Part shown: piece after piece, positions 9,267 through 17,851 of the stretch
Numbering within the stretch: position 1 is the first letter of the stretch
How the letters are laid out: every line of letters starts with the position of its first letter
Origin: Bacteroidales bacterium
GTDB taxonomy: Bacteria > Bacteroidota > Bacteroidia > Bacteroidales > Tenuifilaceae
Assembly: GCA_013376985.1 (NCBI GenBank)
Contig: JACABB010000028.1
Coordinates: forward strand, 1 to 64,000
Length of the DNA: 64,000 bases
Direction: 5' to 3'
Notes under the pieces: model-generated
Told to the model about the DNA's origin: nothing
Databases searched by the model: none
What the model saw: the letters and a program-made list of their open reading frames with translations, nothing else
Position numbers and translations under genes: made by a program

Positions 9267-10493
9267 TTACTCTTTTATATTCATGAACTCATTGTATACA
9301 TTCTCAAATCTCTCAAAGAGAATTTTTCTATTAAAGTGTTGATTATAGTATTTTTTTGCATTAATGCCCATTTCATCTAGCTGATTAGGCTTCATGTTAA
9401 ACATACTTTCAACATTCTGTGCAAGTTTAATGTAATTACCTGACTCGCATGATATACCAGCGTTTGCTTTATTAATTATATCAGTTCCCTCCCCATTCAA
9501 CATTGCTAAAATTGGTTTTCCAAAAGCTAAGTAAGATTGAATTTTTGCAGGAACAGTTAAACTAAGAATCTTTGAATCTTTTAGCGAGACAAGCATAGTA
9601 TTTGCATGGCAAAAAAAATTGGGCATTTCTTCTGGAGGATAGCTACCTAGAAGATGAAAATTAGATGTTAACTGTCTTTTATCAATCTCATTTTTAAGCC
9701 ATTGTTTTTTTCGACCATCCCCAAGAATAACCCAATGAATGTCTTTATTGTACCTTACAAGTTCCGCAGCATTAATAATCGATTCAAAATCTTGGGCAAC
9801 ACCAATATTCCCTGCAAACATTATTTTAAAACCAGTAGGTAATAAGTTTGTATATTTTGAATTTTGAATATTATCAGATAGGTACAATTCCTCAGCCCAA
9901 TTTGGAAAATAAACAATCTTATTCTTTTCAACATTTTTTTCACTTATAGAGCGAGAAAAAGAATTGGATGATATAAATATTCTATCGGATTTTTTGTAAA
10001 TATATTTAACTAATGAGGTTAGCAGTTTGATTGCACTGGTATTTCTAATATTACTCGCTTCTTCAACACTTTCAGGCCATAAATCTAAAATCCAGAAAAA
10101 TAGAGGAATTCTAAATTTCTTTTTTAAAATCATAGCAGGAATACCAACTGTAACAGGAGATAGTTGATAAACAAATATCAAATCATATTTACCCTTTACC
10201 CTAAATAGAGCACAAAAACTTGCAAAAAAAGCAAAAGATAAATAATTAATAAATAACCTTACTCCTCCACTATTTCCTCGTGTAATTAAAGGCGATCGAA
10301 TTACTTTTATTCCATTATAGAATTCTACTCTTTTATTAAAAAAAGTGTACCCGCTATAAAATCTACCAGAGGGGTAATTAGGCTTGCCTGTAAGAACTGT
10401 TATCTCATGACCTCTTTGAGACATTCCATCCACAAAATCGTTAATCCTAAAATTCTCAGGCCAAAAATATTGAGAAACAACAAGTATTTTCAT
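9267..10493 (-). CDS. wbuB: GT4-family glycosyltransferase, WbuB-like (probable FucNAc transferase)
   Basis: This 408-residue GT-B glycosyltransferase begins MKILVVSQYFWPENFRIND and continues with TGKPNYPSGRFYSGY, an N-terminus typical of WbuB. The C-terminal nucleotide-sugar domain contains FAGNIGVAQDF and the usual acidic segment near SYLAFGKPILAML. It follows fnlC by one base, the order fnlA-fnlB-fnlC-wbuB known from E. coli O26 and relatives. It is therefore likely to transfer L-FucNAc from UDP-L-FucNAc to a lipid-linked acceptor in the cytoplasm. Confidence 0.8.
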   Translation of the reverse strand: MKILVVSQYFWPENFRINDFVDGMSQRGHEITVLTGKPNYPSGRFYSGYTFFNKRVEFYNGIKVIRSPLITRGNSGGVRLFINYLSFAFFASFCALFRVKGKYDLIFVYQLSPVTVGIPAMILKKKFRIPLFFWILDLWPESVEEASNIRNTSAIKLLTSLVKYIYKKSDRIFISSNSFSRSISEKNVEKNKIVYFPNWAEELYLSDNIQNSKYTNLLPTGFKIMFAGNIGVAQDFESIINAAELVRYNKDIHWVILGDGRKKQWLKNEIDKRQLTSNFHLLGSYPPEEMPNFFCHANTMLVSLKDSKILSLTVPAKIQSYLAFGKPILAMLNGEGTDIINKANAGISCESGNYIKLAQNVESMFNMKPNQLDEMGINAKKYYNQHFNRKILFERFENVYNEFMNIKE

Positions 10494-10494
10494 T

Positions 10495-11634
10495 TTATTT
10501 ACTTACAGACCAAACTATACGGTTAATATAATCAGTATAAGAAAGCATTATTCGGACAACCTTATCGGAAACATTTGGCATAGAATAATCTGAAACGAGC
10601 CTAAGATTCCGAGAATTACCCCTGGTCTGCTTTGCAAGAACAGATAAACCCTGCATTATTCTTTCGCATTTTAATCCAACCATCATAACGGAAGCCTCCT
10701 CCATCGCCTCTGGTCGTTCATGTGCTTCACGTATGTTCAATGCTGGAAAATTCAAAATTGATGATTCCTCTGAAATTGTACCACTATCGGATAAAACAGC
10801 AAAGGCACTCATTTGAAGTTTTATATAATCAAGGAAACCAAGGGGTTTGCTAAGAATGATATTTTTATGAAAATTTATATTTTTATTATTAATCTGACTA
10901 CGAGTACGTGGGTGAGTTGAAACAAGAATGGGCATAGAATATTCTTCAGCAATTGTGTTAAGGGTATTTACAAGTTCGTTAAAATTAAACTCAGAGTTGA
11001 CATTTTCCTCCCTATGCGATGAAACTACAAAATACTGACCTTCTTTGAGTCCCAAATCGTTAATGATATTAGACGATTTAATTTTAGGTAAATAATAATT
11101 TAGTACCTCATACATTGGACTACCCGTTTTGATAATTCGATCAGCAGGCAAGCCTTCTCTGAGTAAATATTCACGTGCTATATCACTATAAGTCAGATTA
11201 ATATCACTGATATGATCAACTATTTTTCGATTTGTCTCTTCAGGAACACGTTGATCGAAACAACGATTTCCTGCCTCCATATGAAAAATAGGAATCTTTC
11301 TCTTCTTAGCAGGAATTGCGCATAGGCAACTATTCGTATCCCCCAAAACTAAAAAAGCATCGGGTTGTTCTTTTTCTAAAATCGGATCAATACTTATTAT
11401 GATTTTTCCAATTGTTTCTGCTGCATTAACACCTGCTGCATTCAAGAAATAATTAGGTTTTCGTAGTTCAAGCTCATTAAAAAAAACTTCGTTTAACTCA
11501 TAATCATAGTTTTGCCCTGTATGGACAAGTATATGTTCTATTGATTCTTCTGAATCAAGTTTACTCAGAACTCTTGATAACCTAATAATTTCAGGGCGAG
11601 TTCCAACAACAGTTAGTATTTTAAATTTCTTCAT
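10495..11634 (-). CDS. fnlC: UDP-N-acetyl sugar 2-epimerase (FnlC/CapG type)
   Basis: This is a non-hydrolysing UDP-GlcNAc 2-epimerase-type enzyme, 379 residues from the chosen start. It has VVGTRPEIIRLSRV at the N-terminus and HTGQNYDYELNEVFF, SHREENV and SDSGTISEESS further on. I chose the ATG at 11634, the sixth codon of the longest frame. It lies directly after the fnlB stop and gives the usual N-terminus MKKFKILTVVGTRPE. In the FnlABC pathway this enzyme performs the last 2-epimerisation to UDP-L-FucNAc. Gene order with fnlA and fnlB favours that over UDP-ManNAc formation. Confidence 0.87.
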   Translation of the reverse strand: MKKFKILTVVGTRPEIIRLSRVLSKLDSEESIEHILVHTGQNYDYELNEVFFNELELRKPNYFLNAAGVNAAETIGKIIISIDPILEKEQPDAFLVLGDTNSCLCAIPAKKRKIPIFHMEAGNRCFDQRVPEETNRKIVDHISDINLTYSDIAREYLLREGLPADRIIKTGSPMYEVLNYYLPKIKSSNIINDLGLKEGQYFVVSSHREENVNSEFNFNELVNTLNTIAEEYSMPILVSTHPRTRSQINNKNINFHKNIILSKPLGFLDYIKLQMSAFAVLSDSGTISEESSILNFPALNIREAHERPEAMEEASVMMVGLKCERIMQGLSVLAKQTRGNSRNLRLVSDYSMPNVSDKVVRIMLSYTDYINRIVWSVSK

Positions 11635-11635
11635 A

Positions 11636-12748
11636 TTAAACCTTTTCAAAATACGTATCGGGTTTATCTTTATTGAAAGGTTCGTTTGCCCAAAAAAAAG
11701 TAATCAAATTCGTTTCACCAACATTCGTTATTGAATGTGTATAACCAGGTAAAATATCAACTACTTTAGGTTCTTCTCCGCAAACTTTAAACTCAGCAGT
11801 TTCATTCGTTACAATATGCCTAAATTTTATTACAGCCTCTCCTTCTATTACACAAAATTTCTCATTTTTTAAGTGATGAAAATGATTCCCTCTGGTTATT
11901 CCTGGTTTTGTTTTTGATATAAATATCTGCCCTAGTGAATTTGATTTTATCAATTCAAAAAGGAATCCTCTATCATCGGTAAACTTTACCAGTGAATATG
12001 ATGCTTTTTCGGGTAAAATATACGAAAGATACGTTGAATGCAATTTTTTTTCAAAATCATTATTCATATTTGGAATAATTCCAGTTTCAGGTATTCTATT
12101 AAAAGAATAAATAAGATCCGCTAGTTCTCCAAGGGTTATCTTATATATTGGTGTAACATAAAGAATTTTATTTGATGAATAGGGGTTTCTATCGAAAAGG
12201 ATATCTAAAAACTCCTCAATTACATCATCAACATGAATCAATTCCAATTCCTTGTTCCTGTCTGAAATAGTTATATCAATGCCATGAGCAATATTGTGGC
12301 AAAAAGTAGCAACTACAGAATTGTAGTTTGGTTTACACCATTTACCAAACACATTGGTTAAGCGATAAATATAGCCTAAACCACCTTTTTCACGGTATCT
12401 TAGAATATGACTTTCTGCCTCAAGTTTACTAATTCCATATGGATTATCTAGAATAGCTTGAGTTGTAGAACTAAAAACAATGGGTACAAATTTTTTTAAA
12501 TCAATCAACGTATCAACCAATATTTGCGTTAATTCAGCATTACCCTCTTTAAATTCTTCAATCCTAGTGGGTCTATTAATACCGGCTAAGTGGAAAACAA
12601 AGTCAACTTGACTGAGAGAATCCTTTAATAAGTTTCTATCATCTTCTATATCAAATGTAAGAACGTCTATATCCTCGATATACTTTAGATTGATAAGTAA
12701 ATTCTTACCAATAAAACCATTAGAACCCGTTATAAGTACCTTTTTCAT
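11636..12748 (-). CDS. fnlB: Bifunctional reductase/epimerase of UDP-L-FucNAc synthesis (FnlB/CapF type)
   Basis: This protein of about 370 residues joins an N-terminal SDR domain (MKKVLITGSNGFIGKN; LAGINRP) to a C-terminal cupin. The cupin starts near residue 245, with a metal-site pattern GNHFHHLKNEKF. This two-domain architecture is specific to CapF/FnlB, which epimerises at C-3 and reduces the 4-keto sugar. The start is taken at the third codon of the open frame (12748), which overlaps the end of fnlA by about 29 bases. It sits exactly between fnlA and fnlC. Confidence 0.88.
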   Translation of the reverse strand: MKKVLITGSNGFIGKNLLINLKYIEDIDVLTFDIEDDRNLLKDSLSQVDFVFHLAGINRPTRIEEFKEGNAELTQILVDTLIDLKKFVPIVFSSTTQAILDNPYGISKLEAESHILRYREKGGLGYIYRLTNVFGKWCKPNYNSVVATFCHNIAHGIDITISDRNKELELIHVDDVIEEFLDILFDRNPYSSNKILYVTPIYKITLGELADLIYSFNRIPETGIIPNMNNDFEKKLHSTYLSYILPEKASYSLVKFTDDRGFLFELIKSNSLGQIFISKTKPGITRGNHFHHLKNEKFCVIEGEAVIKFRHIVTNETAEFKVCGEEPKVVDILPGYTHSITNVGETNLITFFWANEPFNKDKPDTYFEKV

Positions 12749-13757
12749 TACCACTTTTATTTAACTCATTCTTTACGTAATCCAATTTTAATAGAAGTTC
12801 CTTAATTTGTGGAATAGTCAAAATAGTTGTATTATGCGATGTATAATCATCTTTTGCTGATGTTTCAACAATGCCTTCAACAAAAAAACTATCATAATTC
12901 AAATCCCTATTATCGGAGGGAACACGGTAATAATCACCCATATCCTGCGCTTTTACCATCTCCTCTCTACTCAGTAAGGTTTCATAGAGTTTTTCTCCAT
13001 GTCGAGTTCCAATTACGCCTATTCTGCTTTTTGATTTGAATAGTTCAATTATCGCCTGAGCTAAATCACCAACTGTAGATGATGGTGATTTTTGAACAAA
13101 AATATCGCCCGAATTACCATGTTGAAATGCAAAGAGCACTAAATCAACAGAATCATCTAGGGACATTAAATAACGTGTCATTGCGGGATCTGTAACTGTA
13201 AGGATTTTATTCTCCTTTGCTTGTTGAATGAAAAGAGGAATCACTGAACCTCTTGATGCCATTACATTTCCATATCGTGTACAACAGAAAACCGTCTTTT
13301 CACTTATCCTACTGCTTGCTATAATAATTTTCTCCATCATGGCTTTTGAAATGCCCATAGCATTAACTGGATATACCGCTTTATCAGTACTTAATGATAC
13401 AAATTTTTTAACACCTTTAGCTATTGCAGCGTTAGCAACATTTTCGCTACCTATTATATTTGTTTGAACAGCTTGACTCGGATAAAACTCGCATGAAGGC
13501 ACCTGTTTTAAGGCTGCTGCATGAAATACATAATCAACACCAATCATAGCGCTTTTAATACTATTATAATCCCTAACGTCTCCAATGTAGTACTTGATTT
13601 TCTTATCATTATAATAGCGGCGCATATCATCCTGTTTCTTCTCATCGCGAGAGAATATTCGAATTTCCTTTATCTCCGTATTAAGAAATCGTTTTAAAAC
13701 AGCATTACCAAACGATCCAGTACCACCAGTTATTAGTAAGGTTTTATTGTCAAACAT
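12720..13757 (-). CDS. fnlA: UDP-GlcNAc 4,6-dehydratase/5-epimerase (FnlA/CapE type)
   Basis: This 345-residue SDR enzyme has GGTGSFGNAVLKRFL at the N-terminus. Typical CapE/FnlA segments follow: FSRDEKKQDDMRRYY, AALKQVPSCEFYP, STDKAVYPVNAMGISKAMMEK and GTRHGEKLYETLLS. The hallmark Met-Gly-x-x-Lys replaces the usual Tyr-x-x-x-Lys. It starts UDP-L-FucNAc synthesis from UDP-GlcNAc in the cytoplasm. It lies 21 bp downstream of a glycosyltransferase gene and overlaps fnlB. Confidence 0.9.
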   Translation of the reverse strand: MFDNKTLLITGGTGSFGNAVLKRFLNTEIKEIRIFSRDEKKQDDMRRYYNDKKIKYYIGDVRDYNSIKSAMIGVDYVFHAAALKQVPSCEFYPSQAVQTNIIGSENVANAAIAKGVKKFVSLSTDKAVYPVNAMGISKAMMEKIIIASSRISEKTVFCCTRYGNVMASRGSVIPLFIQQAKENKILTVTDPAMTRYLMSLDDSVDLVLFAFQHGNSGDIFVQKSPSSTVGDLAQAIIELFKSKSRIGVIGTRHGEKLYETLLSREEMVKAQDMGDYYRVPSDNRDLNYDSFFVEGIVETSAKDDYTSHNTTILTIPQIKELLLKLDYVKNELNKSGNEKGTYNGF

Positions 13758-13778
13758 AATCCTAAAATATTTTAGTTA

Positions 13779-14741
13779 TTAAGAGTGCCCTTTGATCGTC
13801 TCATTCAAAAATAGTTTTCCGAAAAAATAAAAAATTCTCTTTATGAAACTATTCGTATGTGTAAGTGTTGTTACACACGAATTGTTCAAACCGTGTGATT
13901 CAACGTCAAATATATAATTTTTATACATTTCCAGAAGAGCCCCTTTAATTGACGCAAAATAGAAAATTGTATTTCCATTCCAAGTTCTACTATCAATCTT
14001 CTTTAAAGAAGAAAAATGATATATAATTAAAGGGCTATTATTCAGATAATATTGTCCATTTTCTGATTTAACCTTATAGTTTGATATATTCCAAGGAGCT
14101 GCATCTACTCCAATATTTTTTATAACTGTAATTTCGGGATATCTATTACACCAGCTATCTAGAAAGATTTGATCCGAAAAAAATTTCAGGGGATAACCTG
14201 GTTGATTGGGATACCAACTATCGCATTCAGCTTTCCATTCCAACAGACATCTTCGTCCAACTTTATCATTTCTAAATAAATTAACTCCAACATTAAACCT
14301 CCCGTAGTTCTTTGATAGTAAATTAAAAACTGGGTGAAATCTATGTGAACAAATCGCAATAGATGATTTACCTAACTCTTTATACAAAGGGTCAAGAGAA
14401 TTATACACATATACATCAGCATCAAGGTAAAGCAGTAAATCAACAGCCGGATAATTATCTAGTACGTACAAACATATATTTGGAGTTGCTGAGAAGTAGT
14501 ATTGCTTCCGATCCTCATACTTATCCTGCGATGTACTAAAGTATTTATTATAAGTTGATATTGAAATTGGTTTTAGGTTATCAAACTTTAAATCAGAAAG
14601 GTATGTGAAAGTTTGCCCATCAAAAGCCAACACATATAAAATAAAATCGCTATGATATCGTTTTATTGAATTATATAATGCAAGCCCTCTGGGTAAAAAA
14701 TTAAAATCAAAATAGGTGCAAATATGATAGATATTGGACAT
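13779..14741 (-). CDS. Putative glycosyltransferase (GT-A, DxD type)
   Basis: This 320-residue protein looks like a GT-A glycosyltransferase. It has an N-terminal nucleotide-binding region (HICTYFDFNFLPRGLALYNSI), a DxD motif in LLYLDADVYVYNSL, then FNVGVNLFRND and DQIFLDSW, the GT8-like order of motifs. It ends with a basic, hydrophobic tail (SFIKRIFYFFGKLFL) that may touch the membrane. The substrate cannot be read from the sequence. Its place before fnlA suggests it adds a sugar of the same repeat unit. Confidence 0.62.
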   Translation of the reverse strand: MSNIYHICTYFDFNFLPRGLALYNSIKRYHSDFILYVLAFDGQTFTYLSDLKFDNLKPISISTYNKYFSTSQDKYEDRKQYYFSATPNICLYVLDNYPAVDLLLYLDADVYVYNSLDPLYKELGKSSIAICSHRFHPVFNLLSKNYGRFNVGVNLFRNDKVGRRCLLEWKAECDSWYPNQPGYPLKFFSDQIFLDSWCNRYPEITVIKNIGVDAAPWNISNYKVKSENGQYYLNNSPLIIYHFSSLKKIDSRTWNGNTIFYFASIKGALLEMYKNYIFDVESHGLNNSCVTTLTHTNSFIKRIFYFFGKLFLNETIKGHS

Positions 14742-14865
14742 TGATATTGACTATTCTAAAATTTATTTAAAATTTTGACAACATCATAAACATCGTATCC
14801 ATAGGAATAGTTGATATTTATGTTCATCAAAATATAATCGGTTTAGCTTTGCTAGATTTGCATAC

Positions 14866-15234
14866 TCAATCATCATATTTCTGAAATATATAGTCCTGCT
14901 CATCATAATTTTCTGATGCCAAAACCATTAATATTGCATCTTTTGAGAAATCAAACATCTGATGCCAATCTTTAGGTTCAAGGATTAAACAAGCAGCAGG
15001 TTTATTTAAATTAAAAACTTCCTTGTTTTTACCATTATTGTTGAATATTTTACATTCACCTTTAATACATATTGCTGCTTGAACTGTCTTATGATGTCGA
15101 TGCCCTCCTCTAACTGAATCATCAACTCCGTATATGTAAAAAATCCTTTTTATTTCAAATGGGAGGACTTTCTCAATAACTGTAAGATTTCCTCTATTAT
15201 CCGTAAATGTTTTAAGATCTATTATATAAGCCAT
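14866..15234 (-). CDS. WxcM/FdtA-like sugar 3,4-ketoisomerase (cupin), copy 3
   Basis: This 122-residue cupin of the FdtA/QdtA/WxcM family is likely to isomerise a dTDP-4-keto-6-deoxyhexose to the 3-keto form. The substrate-site motif RGGHRHHKTVQ keeps both histidines (His45 and His47). It is separated by about 9 kb from the other two copies (24872-25689). It follows a CgeB-like glycosyltransferase by 5 bp, with no aminotransferase directly next to it. Its product may therefore use an aminotransferase encoded elsewhere in the locus. Confidence 0.75.
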   Translation of the reverse strand: MAYIIDLKTFTDNRGNLTVIEKVLPFEIKRIFYIYGVDDSVRGGHRHHKTVQAAICIKGECKIFNNNGKNKEVFNLNKPAACLILEPKDWHQMFDFSKDAILMVLASENYDEQDYIFQKYDD

Positions 15235-15239
15235 AAGAA

Positions 15240-16460
15240 CTATTTTCTTAACTCTTTTGCAATTATACTAATTAATAATTTACACCTTTCTTCAACAGAA
15301 TGTGTTTTAAGCGTTCTACCCTGCCCTGATTTTGCAATCTTCATTCTTTCATTCTCATTGTTCAATAACCATTTAACTTTTTCTATACATTCTTCAAAAC
15401 TATCATAAAGTACTACCTCATCGCCTTTAACAAATAATTCCTCCATATTTTTCTTACTATCAGTTATTAAACAACTTCCAACTCCTGTTGCCTCAAATAA
15501 TCTCATATTACCAGCATATTCTCCTGCAACCTCTCCATGATTATTTAAAATTATTTTAGCATTTTTCAATAGTTTAAACATATCAATGCCAAAAACAGGA
15601 GGCTCAGTGGCCTTAATCAATTTTTTTGAATAATTTGATATGGATGTAACCCCGTACTCCTCATATTTATTTAATAATGGAATACCTCGAATACACCCTC
15701 CCATTTTAATCTTATTTAATATATTAATTGCATAATAAACAGATTGCTTAGCCCTAATCTTGTGCCTTTTCTCAAGGTTTCCATAAATCTTTAGGTCGAT
15801 ATTTTCTTTAAAAATACTCTCTATTAACTCTATCCGTTTACGATGAAACCCACCTCCCATTAGCAATGATCCTGAAAAAACAAAATCATTTTGCGGGAAA
15901 TTATTATCATCATTTATTTTATCTAAAACAGCAGGATTAAAACCATGATAAACATGAAAAGATTTCAAACCATTTTTTTCAAAATCATCTCTTATACCCG
16001 GAGTACAGGTTATAATAAAATCTAAATTTTTAAACCTTTCTATAATTCTTGAATTATAGGGTGCACAATGATTAGCAATAACAAGGCGAATACTTGGGAC
16101 AGTACTTCGAAGGTAATTTATCCAATCTTTTTCTACAAGATTAATATTCTCAATCCACAATATTTCTGGGTTAAAACTCTTTATCTGTTCATAAATTAGA
16201 TGCTTGTCATCGGTCGTTTTTATATTGTTCTCTATCGCCCATTGTCTCTGTAGAAAATCTGCATTTTCGATAATACATCTTGCATCTATTCCTAGCTTAT
16301 TATACATTTTGATATAAGAGCCAACGGGTTCAGATGTATCTTCAAGTAAATGCAAATACTGTTGATCAAATGGAGTATTTATAATAAACGAGTGCTTTTG
16401 ATAATATTGTTTTAAGTATTCAGTATATAAAGAACTAATTATAAGTATTTTAAAACTCAT
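15240..16460 (-). CDS. CgeB-like glycosyltransferase
   Basis: This 406-residue protein has the C-terminal Glyco_trans_1_2 pattern. It shows GNMRLFEATGVGSCLITDSKKNMEE, then a VLYDSFEECIEKVKWLL helix and a final HSVEERCKLL. The N-terminal half has GT-B-like alternating strands and helices but no known donor signature. It is probably a cytoplasmic transferase of the repeat unit. It is preceded by a 285-bp A+T-rich gap (16461-16745) in which I see no gene. Confidence 0.68.
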   Translation of the reverse strand: MSFKILIISSLYTEYLKQYYQKHSFIINTPFDQQYLHLLEDTSEPVGSYIKMYNKLGIDARCIIENADFLQRQWAIENNIKTTDDKHLIYEQIKSFNPEILWIENINLVEKDWINYLRSTVPSIRLVIANHCAPYNSRIIERFKNLDFIITCTPGIRDDFEKNGLKSFHVYHGFNPAVLDKINDDNNFPQNDFVFSGSLLMGGGFHRKRIELIESIFKENIDLKIYGNLEKRHKIRAKQSVYYAINILNKIKMGGCIRGIPLLNKYEEYGVTSISNYSKKLIKATEPPVFGIDMFKLLKNAKIILNNHGEVAGEYAGNMRLFEATGVGSCLITDSKKNMEELFVKGDEVVLYDSFEECIEKVKWLLNNENERMKIAKSGQGRTLKTHSVEERCKLLISIIAKELRK

Positions 16461-16745
16461 ATTTAAAATGTATCAGATAATATTGTTCGACCTTTTTTTG
16501 CATTTAATTACGATCAAATTCGTATTCCTACATAGGAATAAATTCTAAATATTTCTAGATAAAATAAATATGCAAGAAGAACAGTTTGGGAATTAATGTT
16601 AAATTTTTGTTCCTGAAATCAAAATAAAAATACTCCTCAAAAACTTTAAATTAAAAAAATAGTAATCACAGGATTTGTATGCTATTTTTAAATGATTTGT
16701 ATTCAAAATATTCTATGTACAGATAAAATATTTAAAATTAAACTC

Positions 16746-17729
16746 TTAGAAAGGTATTTTTTTATCAATTTTTCTTGTTAAAAAATAGAGAAATAAAATA
16801 CTTAATATACAAAGAGGTATTTGTAATATTTTAATCTCTCTATAAATTAATATCAAAGAGATTATTGTTAAATTAACAAGAATCAAATAAACATCCACCT
16901 TGAGATGAGAAAAACCAGCTTGCACAATTCTCTGATAAGCATGTTTTCGATGCGCTTGGCTTAGTTTTTCACCTTTTCTCCATCTTCTATATAAAGTTAA
17001 GGTTGCATCAAACCAAAAAGGAGAAGCTAGCATAATCCAATTAAGAATAGAGAGTTTATAAGTATTGTGAAAATAAATACCTAGTACAACTAAAATAAAA
17101 CCTAACTGTGTACTCCCAACATCTCCCATAAAAATTTTTGCCTTTGGCCAATTCCAAAATAGAAAGCCTGATATACACACTATCAATAAAAGGCAAATAA
17201 TATTACTTGAAAAACAGAAAAGTACAATGCTAATAATTATTGCTTCAATAGATGCAAACCCATCAATACCATCCATGAAGTTAAAAAGATTGATAAACCA
17301 TACCATCCCAATTATAGCGAGAGGATAAATGATAAATAAGTAATTTATTTCGATTCTCGGAATTATTAGTGGTCGTAATCCACTCAGAAATACAAAAGCT
17401 AAAATTGCCGAAGCAAACTGTATCAGAAGACGTATAAAAGGTTTAAGGTTGATTAAATCATCAATAAGGCTAACAATTGCTAATAAACTTCCACTCAATA
17501 AAGCAAAATATAAGTTCTGTTCAAGAATTTTAAATAAAAAAAGAATAGAGATTCCCAAGTACCAAGTAATAACAATGGCTATACCACCAATACGTGGGGT
17601 AGGGATATCATGTAAACTCCTCTCATTTGGAATATCAATAATTTTATGTCGTATAGAAATAATTCTTAAAATATATGTTAATAGAAGTGATAAAACTCCT
17701 AATAAAATCAATAAAAATATAATACTCAT
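16746..17729 (-). CDS. WecA/MraY-family undecaprenyl-phosphate HexNAc-1-phosphate transferase
   Basis: This 327-residue polytopic protein of the PNPT family has all expected cytoplasmic motifs in order. They are SLHDIPTPRIGG, the DD pair in IDDLINLKP, the catalytic NFMDGIDG, GDVGSTQLGF, and a basic His-rich loop KLSQAHRKHAYQRI near the C-terminus. It should start glycan assembly by moving a HexNAc-1-phosphate (GlcNAc or FucNAc) to undecaprenyl phosphate. The locus also encodes a second, unrelated initiating enzyme at 20026, so two glycans or alternative starts are possible. Confidence 0.85.
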   Translation of the reverse strand: MSIIFLLILLGVLSLLLTYILRIISIRHKIIDIPNERSLHDIPTPRIGGIAIVITWYLGISILFLFKILEQNLYFALLSGSLLAIVSLIDDLINLKPFIRLLIQFASAILAFVFLSGLRPLIIPRIEINYLFIIYPLAIIGMVWFINLFNFMDGIDGFASIEAIIISIVLFCFSSNIICLLLIVCISGFLFWNWPKAKIFMGDVGSTQLGFILVVLGIYFHNTYKLSILNWIMLASPFWFDATLTLYRRWRKGEKLSQAHRKHAYQRIVQAGFSHLKVDVYLILVNLTIISLILIYREIKILQIPLCILSILFLYFLTRKIDKKIPF

Positions 17730-17851
17730 TATTCTTACTTATTTGTTAAGGTCAATAATTCTTACGTTTGAATATTAGATTTTAAATTCAAAATACATTG
17801 AAATCTTTTTACTATTTAAATAACTTTAAAATCTGGTTCTTTTCGATTATT

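Noticed and set aside
17449-17778. 109-codon plus-strand frame opposite the WecA-like gene
   Set aside because: It is opposite a gene with all catalytic motifs intact and is most likely a by-product of its A+T-rich hydrophobic codons.
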